Source: an uncultured Neomegalonema sp. (GTDB lineage Bacteria; Pseudomonadota; Alphaproteobacteria; Rhodobacterales; Rhodobacteraceae). Taken from it: a stretch of DNA of 52,564 bases. The notes under the pieces are model-generated. The model saw only the letters and a list, made by a program, of their open reading frames with translations. It ran no database searches and was not told where the DNA came from. Each line of letters begins with the position of its first letter. Position 1 is the first letter of the stretch. Below, piece by piece: positions 36,588-43,610 of the stretch. The stretch is from contig CALFFK010000021.1 of assembly GCA_937957975.1 (NCBI GenBank), positions 1 through 52,564 on the forward strand, in the 5' to 3' direction. Position numbers and translations under genes: made by a program.

Positions 36588-37478
36588 ATGAGTTCGCCGG
36601 AATCCGGGCCTGTTATCCTGATTGGAGCTGCCCGCTCTGGCACTAAATTCCTGCGAGATATTCTCAACGAGAGCGAGGCACTGGCACGCACGCCCTATGA
36701 TGCTAGTTATGTCTGGCGATATGGCAATGAGAACCGCCCTGACGATGCCTTCTCCCGCGAGGATGCGGGTGCGCGGGTGCGCGGGTTTGCCTTGCCAACC
36801 CTGCGCCGCATGGCGGGACTGGGCAAGACCGACGACCGGCGGCTGTTGGAAAAGACCGTGGGAAACGCCCTGCGGGTCAGCTTTGTGGATGAGATCCTGC
36901 CTGATGCGCGCTTTATCCATTTGATCCGCGATGGGCGGGCCGTAACGGAATCTGCGATGCGGATGTGGCAGGCTCCGCCGGACTGGAGCAGCCTGCGAAC
37001 CAAGCTGCGCAGCTTGCCACTTTCGAATGCAGGCTATGCCTTGTGGTTCGCGCGTAACTATGTCTCCGGCCTTCTGTCGGGGCGGAGCGGTGGCAAGGTT
37101 TGGGGGCCGCGTTATCCGGGCATGATGGAAGATGCTGTAAAGCTGTCACTGGAAGAAGTCTGCGCGAAACAATGGACTGAATCTGTGGCCAGCGCCCGCG
37201 TTCAACTCGCTGAACTCCCTGCGCAGCGGGTGCATACGGTGCGTTACGAAGACATGCTGGGCGATCCGGCATCCCTTGATGCGTTGCTTGATTTTCTTGC
37301 CCTGCCAGACGCTGACCGGGTGCGAACGGCCTTTGAAGCCAGGGCCGCGCGGGGTAATCTCGACAAATGGCAGGCGTCGCTCTCGCGCGAACAGGCCGAC
37401 ACGATCACGCGCATTGCCGAGCCGGAATTGACAGCTTTTGGTTATCCCCTGAGCGACAACACGGAAAATACCCCATGA
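36588..37478 (+). CDS. Sulfotransferase-family protein
   Basis: The 296-aa protein has the two PAPS-binding signatures: the 5'-phosphosulfate loop ILIGAARSGTKFL (residues about 10–22) and the 3'-phosphate region HLIRDGRAVTES (R114). This family moves sulfate from PAPS to hydroxyl or amino groups, which here would modify the cluster's glycan. GGAAA lies 8 nt before the ATG at 36588; the frame is open 41 codons upstream without a site. It overlaps the next gene by ATGA. No PAPS-synthesis gene is in the window. Confidence 0.8.
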   Translation: MSSPESGPVILIGAARSGTKFLRDILNESEALARTPYDASYVWRYGNENRPDDAFSREDAGARVRGFALPTLRRMAGLGKTDDRRLLEKTVGNALRVSFVDEILPDARFIHLIRDGRAVTESAMRMWQAPPDWSSLRTKLRSLPLSNAGYALWFARNYVSGLLSGRSGGKVWGPRYPGMMEDAVKLSLEEVCAKQWTESVASARVQLAELPAQRVHTVRYEDMLGDPASLDALLDFLALPDADRVRTAFEARAARGNLDKWQASLSREQADTITRIAEPELTAFGYPLSDNTENTP

Positions 37479-38635
37479 ATGAGCCGTTATCCGTTCCGTT
37501 CTTCCGCCCGTCCATCGGCGAGGAGGAGATTGCGGAAGTTGTCGAGTCCATCCGCAGCGGCTGGCTGACCACCGGGCCGAAGACCAGGCAATTCGAGGCC
37601 GATTTCGAGGCCTATATCGGCAATGATGTGCAGGCCGTCGCGGTCAACTCCGCCACTGCCGCGATGCATCTGGCGCTGGAGGCACTCGGCATCGGGCCGG
37701 GGGACGAGGTTATCCTGCCCACGCTGACCTTCACAGCAACCGCCGAAGTGGTGCGGTATATGGGGGCAACCCCGGTACTGGTGGATGTGGACCCGGCCAC
37801 GCTGAACCTGCGCCCTGAGGATGTTGAGGTGGCGATCACGCCGCGCACGAAAGCGGTGATGCCGGTTCATTTTGCGGGGCTACCCTGCGACATGACCCGT
37901 ATCCATGCGATTGCCCGCGCCCATGATCTGAAAGTGGTCGAAGACGCGGCCCATGCCCTGCCTACTGTCCATGCGGGCGGCATGATTGGAACGCATGGCA
38001 GTGATGCGGTGTGCTTCAGCTTCTATGCCAACAAGACGATGACCACAGGCGAAGGCGGGATGCTGGTTTCGACCAATGCGGCCCTGATCGACCGCGCCCG
38101 AAAGATGCGCCTTCACGGGATTGACCGGGATGTGTTCAACCGCTTTACGGATAACAAGGCTTCGTGGCGTTACGATGTCGTCGCGCCGGGCTTCAAATAC
38201 AACATGACCGATGTGGCGGCATCGCTGGGAATTCATCAGTTGCGCCGCTGCGACGGGTTTGGAGAAATTCGCACGGCGCGGGCGGCGCGGTATGACGCGG
38301 CTTTCGCTGACCTGCCCCTGATCCTGCCTCCCCATCCACCGGAGGGGGACAAGCACTCCTGGCATCTCTACATCGTGCGAATGTCGGATGACGCGCCAGT
38401 GGACCGCGACCAGTTCATCGCGGCCTTGCAGGAAGCGAATATCGGGATTTCGGTGCATTACACGCCGTTGCATCTGATGAGCTACTGGCGTGATCTGGGC
38501 AATTATTCGGAAGGCGCATTTCCGGGGGCCGAAGACATCTTCCGCCGTTGCGTGAGCCTGCCGCACTTCATGGCGATGACCGATGCGGAGCAAGACCGGG
38601 TAATCGAGGTCGTACGGACTGTACTGGGTGGATAA
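37475..38635 (+). CDS. DegT/DnrJ/EryC1 sugar aminotransferase
   Basis: The 386-aa protein has the family hallmarks: EDAAHALPTVHAGG with the cofactor-contacting Asp, K187 in FYANKTMTTGEGG as the PLP lysine, and a C-terminal GISVHYTPLHLMSYWRDLG. Such enzymes convert a 4-keto nucleotide sugar to a 4-amino sugar. In this cluster it points to an amino-sugar-containing glycan, as in bacillosamine-type pathways (PglE), but a dehydratase partner is not visible. It starts with ATGA overlapping the sulfotransferase. Confidence 0.92.
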   Translation: MNEPLSVPFFRPSIGEEEIAEVVESIRSGWLTTGPKTRQFEADFEAYIGNDVQAVAVNSATAAMHLALEALGIGPGDEVILPTLTFTATAEVVRYMGATPVLVDVDPATLNLRPEDVEVAITPRTKAVMPVHFAGLPCDMTRIHAIARAHDLKVVEDAAHALPTVHAGGMIGTHGSDAVCFSFYANKTMTTGEGGMLVSTNAALIDRARKMRLHGIDRDVFNRFTDNKASWRYDVVAPGFKYNMTDVAASLGIHQLRRCDGFGEIRTARAARYDAAFADLPLILPPHPPEGDKHSWHLYIVRMSDDAPVDRDQFIAALQEANIGISVHYTPLHLMSYWRDLGNYSEGAFPGAEDIFRRCVSLPHFMAMTDAEQDRVIEVVRTVLGG

Positions 38636-38637
38636 CG

Positions 38638-39291
38638 ATGGCCAAGCGTCTGTTTGATATTATCGTTGTCTCGCTCGTACTGCTTCTGGTTTCGCCGCTG
38701 ATGCTGCTTGGGGCCGTCGGGGTGTGGCTCGGCTCGAAGGGTCCGATCCTCTACCGTGCGACGCGCGCCGGGGTCGGTGGAGCGCCCTTCACCATGTATA
38801 AGTTCCGCTCGATGCATATCGGCAGTGATGCGGGTTCGGCGATCACTGCGCCGGGGGATGCCCGCGTGTTCCCGTTTGGCGCGTTCATTCGCAAGGTCAA
38901 GATCGACGAGCTGCCGCAACTGATAAACATCCTGATCGGAGATATGTCCATCGTTGGCCCCCGCCCCGAAGACGTGCGTATCGTCAACGAGCATTACAGC
39001 GACTGGATGCGCGAAACGCTGGATGTGCGCCCCGGTGTCACCAGTCCGGGGGCGATCTTCGGGTATCTGCACGGGGATGGGTATCTCGACCCGGACGATC
39101 CCGAAGGCTCGTATATCCGCCGCCAGATGCCTGTGAAACTGGCCATCGAGCGCGCATATCTGGAGCGGGCGACTCTCTGGAGCGATATTCTGGTATGTTT
39201 TCGCACGGTGGGGGCCATTATGATGCTGATACTGGGCCGCACCCCAACGCCGGGACCGGAGATCAGGGACGCAGTGCAACGGTGGCAGTGA
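38638..39291 (+). CDS. Initiating sugar transferase (bacterial sugar transferase family)
   Basis: This polyprenyl-phosphate phosphoglycosyl transferase moves a sugar phosphate to a lipid carrier and starts chain assembly. The 217-aa protein begins with a membrane hairpin (RLFDIIVVSLVLLLVSPLML) and has the family motifs YKFRSMH, KIDELPQLINILIGDMSIVG and GPRPED. This is the short PglC/PssY-like form with a single N-terminal membrane segment. It starts 2 nt after the DegT gene, with which it may form the amino-sugar initiation step. Confidence 0.93.
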   Translation: MAKRLFDIIVVSLVLLLVSPLMLLGAVGVWLGSKGPILYRATRAGVGGAPFTMYKFRSMHIGSDAGSAITAPGDARVFPFGAFIRKVKIDELPQLINILIGDMSIVGPRPEDVRIVNEHYSDWMRETLDVRPGVTSPGAIFGYLHGDGYLDPDDPEGSYIRRQMPVKLAIERAYLERATLWSDILVCFRTVGAIMMLILGRTPTPGPEIRDAVQRWQ

Positions 39292-39309
39292 ACGGGCGGA
39301 ATGTGCGTA

Positions 39310-40278
39310 TCAGGCTTCATCCCTGTGGATGAGGTCGAGGAAAACGCCTTCAAGGCTGGGTTCCGCCGTCGTGACATCACGAATTTCCACCCCGGCGGAG
39401 ATGATGAGATCGAGCAGGACACCAAGGCTTGCATTACTGCGCGAATAGGTGATTGCCAGCGCGCCGGTCGGGGTCAGAATTGTCGAGACATCGGTGCGTT
39501 CCGCAAGCATGGCCGGAACTGTGCCGAGGGGTGACGCAGGAACAATCGTCACGGTTTTGCTGTCCAGACGGCCCATAAGCGCGGCCTTGGGTTCGTCCGC
39601 GATAACCTCTCCATGATTGATGATGGCAATGCGGTCGCACATTTCCTCGGCTTCTTCGAGGTAATGGGTCGTCAGGATGACCGTCACCCCCTCGTTGTTC
39701 AGTTCGCGCACATAATCCCAGAGTTGGCGGCGCAGGTCTATATCCACCCCGGCGGTTGGTTCGTCGAGGATAAGAACGGGCGGTGAATGGGCGAGCGCCT
39801 TGCCGATCAGCAAGCGCCGCTTCATGCCACCCGAAAGCGACCGCGCGCCCACATGCATCTTGTCGCCCAACCCCAGCGCGGTCAGCAGCGCCTCGGTGCG
39901 TCGCCCTGCGGGTGGCACGCCATAGAGACCGGCCTGAATCTCCATTGCCTCGCGCGGGGTGAAAAAGGGATCGAGATGAAGTTCCTGCGGCACGACACCA
40001 ATGGAGGCGCGCGACATACGCGGGTTCGTATCCTGATCGAAACCCCAGATGCTGACGCTGCCGCTGGTCTTGTTCACGAGGCCCGCGAGAATATTGATGA
40101 GGGTCGATTTCCCGGCCCCGTTCGGCCCAAGCAGACCATAGATCGAGCCACGCGGGACCATGAGATTGGCCCCTTTCAATGCCTCTTTTTCTGCCTCACC
40201 ACCCCGTGCGGCATAGGTCTTCCGCAAGTCGCGGATTTCGAGGGCATAGGTGGGGGCTTCCGGCGTCGCGGTTGACAT
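39310..40278 (-). CDS. ABC transporter ATP-binding protein (ABC-2/YadG type)
   Basis: The 322-aa protein has Walker A GPNGAGKS (51–58), the signature LSGGMKRR (148–155), Walker B VLILDEPTAGVD, and a C-terminal extension after the ATPase, as in YadG-type exporters. AGGAG lies before the ATG at 40278. No permease gene follows: the next gene downstream is on the opposite strand. The partner must be elsewhere. It converges on the glycan cluster, so glycan export is possible but not shown. Confidence 0.9.
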   Translation of the reverse strand: MSTATPEAPTYALEIRDLRKTYAARGGEAEKEALKGANLMVPRGSIYGLLGPNGAGKSTLINILAGLVNKTSGSVSIWGFDQDTNPRMSRASIGVVPQELHLDPFFTPREAMEIQAGLYGVPPAGRRTEALLTALGLGDKMHVGARSLSGGMKRRLLIGKALAHSPPVLILDEPTAGVDIDLRRQLWDYVRELNNEGVTVILTTHYLEEAEEMCDRIAIINHGEVIADEPKAALMGRLDSKTVTIVPASPLGTVPAMLAERTDVSTILTPTGALAITYSRSNASLGVLLDLIISAGVEIRDVTTAEPSLEGVFLDLIHRDEA

Positions 40279-40379
40279 CGGCACTCCTGATGGCGGAAAG
40301 ACAGGATCACGGTATTGACCCGACGCGCCTTGGCTATCATTCGCGCGTCCCTGCCGCAACGCGCGAAAATGAGGCACCC

Positions 40380-40589
40380 ATGGCCAGCGAAGTAACCGTC
40401 ATCAAACCGGAACAGATTAACCTCGCGACCATCGCAGTCTCGACCCACCTTGTCGCCTGCGATGGCGGGGGCGGGCCGCTTGGGCATCCGATGACGTATT
40501 ATGAAATCGGGTCGGAGGGGACTGCAACCTGCAATTACTGCGACAGGAAATTCGTCCTGACCCCAACAACCGATGGGGCGCATGGATGA
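40380..40589 (+). CDS. Zinc-finger (zf-CHCC) domain protein
   Basis: The 69-aa product has the CHCC zinc pattern C27 (VACDGG), H36 (GHPMTYYEI), C51 and C54 (CNYC), like the NDUFS6-type zinc-binding domain. Short bacterial proteins of this kind have no clear function. It starts 101 nt divergent from the ABC ATPase and overlaps the DUF4139 gene by ATGA, so it is coupled to it. Confidence 0.85.
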   Translation: MASEVTVIKPEQINLATIAVSTHLVACDGGGGPLGHPMTYYEIGSEGTATCNYCDRKFVLTPTTDGAHG

Positions 40590-42256
40590 GAAGGCTCCTG
40601 CTTGCTGTCACTCTTTTTGCCGCTGTTCCCGCCGGGGCCGCAGAAATCGAGACCGAGGCTTCGGTCATTGCGGCCACGCTTTATCCGCAGGGTGCGAGTG
40701 TTGAACGCAGCGCGTCTTTTGAGGCGGAGGCCGGTCGGCACAATGTCCTGATTATCGGGATGCCCGCGCAGTATCACCGCGAATCGTTGCGGATCGAGGG
40801 GTTGGGCGATTTTCGTATCCTGTCCATCGAGGAGCGCCGGGCCGCTACCCGCGCACTGGAGGCGCAGCGACGAAGCCCCCGTCGGGATATTCAGGAGGCA
40901 ATCCTGTCCTTGCGGGACAAACGCATCTTCGCGACCAATGCGGTTGAGGCGGCCCAGCGTCAGATTGAATATATTGATGCGATGACCGAAGCACAGGCGC
41001 TGGCCAGTGCAACCAGGGATGATCCCGCGCTCGTCAATGCCACGCAATGGACGGCGATGTGGGCGAGCATCGGGGAGGGGATGAAAACGGCTCTCGATAC
41101 CCGCCAACGGGCGCAAATAGAAATGCGCGAGATTGACGAACAGATGGCCGAACTGAACGCGCAATTGCGCGATGTCGGGGCAGAGCGGCGTCTTGGGCCA
41201 GTGCTGGCGGTCGAGATCGAGGCGGATGCGGCGGTGTCCGGTACGCTGACGGCGCGGTATCAGATGGATAATGCGAATTGGGCGCCGGTCTATGATGCGC
41301 GGTTGTCGATGGAGGGTGACAAGCCCGAAATGACCCTCGTTCGCCGCGCGCGGGTGCGGCAAGGGACGGGTGAGGACTGGAGCGGAATTGCGTTGACGCT
41401 TTCAACCGCGCGCCCAAGTGGCCGGACGGGAGCGCCCGATCCCCGTCTGCTGTTCGCGCGCATTCAGGAAGAACAACCAGAAGCACTCGCTTTCGATCAA
41501 CGGGGTGGATACCTCGCGGATCAGGCAGTGCAAAAGCAGCTTCGGGCCGCTCCGGCAATGGCTCCTGCCCCGCCGCCCTCGCCGGTGATGGCGGCTCCGG
41601 CAGTGCAGGTTATGGCGGTCGCGCAGCTTCAGGGGGAAACAGTTGAATATGTCATCCCCGGTACTGTTGATGTCGATGGGTCAGGTGAGGCCAAGCAGGT
41701 ACTGATCGACGATATGGATGGCGCTGTGGCGCTGGAAGTGCGGGCAACGCCCTTGCTGGACGCGACGGCCTATCTTTATGCGGAATTCAGGAATGCGAAT
41801 GATGCGCCGGTCCTGCCCGGTACGGCGTCGCTCTATCGCGATGGGGTCTTCGTCGGGACAACGATGCTGGCACGGATAGCCGGGGGCGAAACGACCCATC
41901 TGCCTTTTGGCAGCTATGACAGCATCAGGATCACCCATGCCGAGCGCGAACGGATGGAAGGTGAAAAAGGCTTGATTCGCTCCCGCCAGAGCGAGGAACG
42001 CCGCTATGTCATGTCGGCTGAAAATCTTGGCAGCAAGACAATGCCAATCGTGATCCGCGATTCGATGCCCTATGCGGAAAACGAAGACGTAGAGATTACC
42101 CTGCGCGCCGATCCAAAGCCCGATGAAAGGGATGTGGATGACCGCAAGGGTGCGTTGCTTTGGCGGTTCCCGCTGAAACCGGGCGACAAGCGAGAGATTG
42201 CCCATGGCTACGACGTAACCTATCCAACCGGCGTGACCCTGTTTTTGCCACGTTAA
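40586..42256 (+). CDS. DUF4139 (MuiA-like) exported protein
   Basis: The 556-aa protein has a Sec signal peptide (RRLLLAVTLFAAVPAGAAE), a DUF4140-like N-terminal domain starting ASVIAATLYPQGASVERSAS, a helical segment around residues 85–190, and a DUF4139 beta-rich C-terminal domain (TARYQMDNANWAPVYDARLS; FPLKPGDKREIAHGYDVTYP). The middle has a Pro/Ala linker. Function is unknown; the family is named for mucoidy inhibitor A. It is coupled to the zinc-finger gene. Confidence 0.85.
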   Translation: MRRLLLAVTLFAAVPAGAAEIETEASVIAATLYPQGASVERSASFEAEAGRHNVLIIGMPAQYHRESLRIEGLGDFRILSIEERRAATRALEAQRRSPRRDIQEAILSLRDKRIFATNAVEAAQRQIEYIDAMTEAQALASATRDDPALVNATQWTAMWASIGEGMKTALDTRQRAQIEMREIDEQMAELNAQLRDVGAERRLGPVLAVEIEADAAVSGTLTARYQMDNANWAPVYDARLSMEGDKPEMTLVRRARVRQGTGEDWSGIALTLSTARPSGRTGAPDPRLLFARIQEEQPEALAFDQRGGYLADQAVQKQLRAAPAMAPAPPPSPVMAAPAVQVMAVAQLQGETVEYVIPGTVDVDGSGEAKQVLIDDMDGAVALEVRATPLLDATAYLYAEFRNANDAPVLPGTASLYRDGVFVGTTMLARIAGGETTHLPFGSYDSIRITHAERERMEGEKGLIRSRQSEERRYVMSAENLGSKTMPIVIRDSMPYAENEDVEITLRADPKPDERDVDDRKGALLWRFPLKPGDKREIAHGYDVTYPTGVTLFLPR

Positions 42257-42327
42257 GAGCGTAGCTCTTTGCAATGATGATTCCGTGTCATGCGGGATCG
42301 TGAGTTTATGAGTTTGGGAGTAACCTC

Positions 42328-42741
42328 ATGCGTTTCATCGTTTTGACCTTCGTCTCTTTGGCTCTCGTCGGCTGTGCCGCTTCCGGCCCCGGGTTTCAGA
42401 ATCTTGCAACTCAGCCTGTGCCGACACCGCCGAAAGTGCTGGCCGCCTGCACACCGCAGACGGTGTTGCAGGAAGGGCGCGAGACGCGCCAATACCCCGC
42501 CAACTGCCCCGCTACCCCGCAATTTCAGGACCGCTATGCCCTTGGCCGCGAGATCGCGCGGCTGGAGGAGGAATTGCGCGAGGTGAACTACCTCATCGCT
42601 TCCCGCGATGGCCCTCGCCTCATCGGTGGCCCGAACCGGGTGTTCGGTCGCGGCTTTGGATCACGCGGCTTTCTGATTGGCCGCCGGGTCGAGATCAGGA
42701 ACGCACTGCGCGCACTGGAGGCCGAAGCGGCGCGGACGTAG
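42328..42741 (+). CDS. Small lipoprotein, unknown function
   Basis: The 137-aa protein has a lipoprotein signal with lipobox LVGC (C16) and a short mature domain with a helical stretch (YALGREIARLEEELREVNYL) and a Gly/Arg-rich loop. I do not recognise a family. Two further Cys (near TPPKVLAACTP and PANCPATP) may pair. It follows the DUF4139 gene by 71 nt and could be in the same transcript. Confidence 0.8.
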   Translation: MRFIVLTFVSLALVGCAASGPGFQNLATQPVPTPPKVLAACTPQTVLQEGRETRQYPANCPATPQFQDRYALGREIARLEEELREVNYLIASRDGPRLIGGPNRVFGRGFGSRGFLIGRRVEIRNALRALEAEAART

Positions 42742-42742
42742 C

Positions 42743-43135
42743 CTATCGGATCAATTCAATATCCACGTTCACATTGAGTTTTGCCCAGGCTCTGTCTGCT
42801 GTCACCACGGTCGCGTTGTTCGCTCTGGCAAGGGCAAGACATGCCCGGTCGCCAAGTGAAAGACCAGGTGTGCGCGTTGTCTCACGCAAGAGACCCGCAT
42901 CAATGGCTTGTGCGGCGTCGAAAGCATGTACCCTATCGGCAAAAAAGCCGATCCATGTGCGAATAACGTCTTCGTCTGCGCCCTTATCCAGCAGCTTGGA
43001 GGCAACTTCAGAGAGATTGACGGTGGAGATGATTGCATCCGCGAAGGTCGCTCTAACGCGTTGCGCACCTGTCTCATCGAAAATAACTGCCAGAATGGCA
43101 GAAGCATCCAGAGCGTAGATCACTCCTCGCCCCAC
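42743..43135 (-). CDS. vapC: PIN-domain toxin (VapC family)
   Basis: VapC toxins are Mg-dependent RNases. The 130-aa protein has the PIN acidic residues D10 (ALDASA), E43 (NLSEVA), D96 (LGDRAC) and D114 (VTADRAW). It starts inside the last 16 nt of the antitoxin gene, the usual order for vapBC. Its target RNA is not known. It ends 2 nt from the lipoprotein stop, convergent. Confidence 0.9.
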   Translation of the reverse strand: MGRGVIYALDASAILAVIFDETGAQRVRATFADAIISTVNLSEVASKLLDKGADEDVIRTWIGFFADRVHAFDAAQAIDAGLLRETTRTPGLSLGDRACLALARANNATVVTADRAWAKLNVNVDIELIR

Positions 43136-43419
43136 ATCGCGCGCCGTTCTGCGATAAATTCATCAACGATGCTCTCGCCGTCCTTTTTTAAATGTGCAAA
43201 TGCAGCCTGCGCCCCTAGCAAAGCTGTATCCAGTGACATCAGGCGCAATTCGCCATCGACGATACGGGCTGTCACCTTGCCGTCCTCACCTATCCCCATT
43301 GCTTCGCGAAGGTTTTTGGGGATGACGACGCGACCATTGCCACCGATGGTCAGTGTTGTCTGACCGGCAACAGGATGTTTCGCTGCGCTCTTATCTGACT
43401 TTTCGGAGGGTAATGTCAT
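43120..43419 (-). CDS. vapB: AbrB-type antitoxin (VapB)
   Basis: The 99-aa protein has an AbrB/SpoVT swapped-hairpin domain (LTIGGNGRVVIPKNLREAMG) that binds the operator, followed by a C-terminal helix (AFAHLKKDGESIVDEFIAER) that would occupy the toxin site. GAGGAG lies 6 nt before the ATG at 43419. Upstream in-frame ATGs exist, but the site fixes this start. It probably autoregulates with VapC. It diverges from polA with 191 nt between starts. Confidence 0.88.
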   Translation of the reverse strand: MTLPSEKSDKSAAKHPVAGQTTLTIGGNGRVVIPKNLREAMGIGEDGKVTARIVDGELRLMSLDTALLGAQAAFAHLKKDGESIVDEFIAERRAMWGEE

Positions 43420-43610
43420 TGTGGGCTCCTCTGATACAGGCTCATTAAATGGCATTTGTTCTGAAAATGTCAAATTTGGAGTTTTTGGCATTAATTCGAT
43501 GTTTGTCGGGTGCAACCGCCCGAAGTAGGTCGATAAGAATATTCCTTCGGCCTGATGCAGCGTGTAACCAAAGTAGATCATCGTAGCCCGATCTTGGGTA
43601 AGGAGCGACA

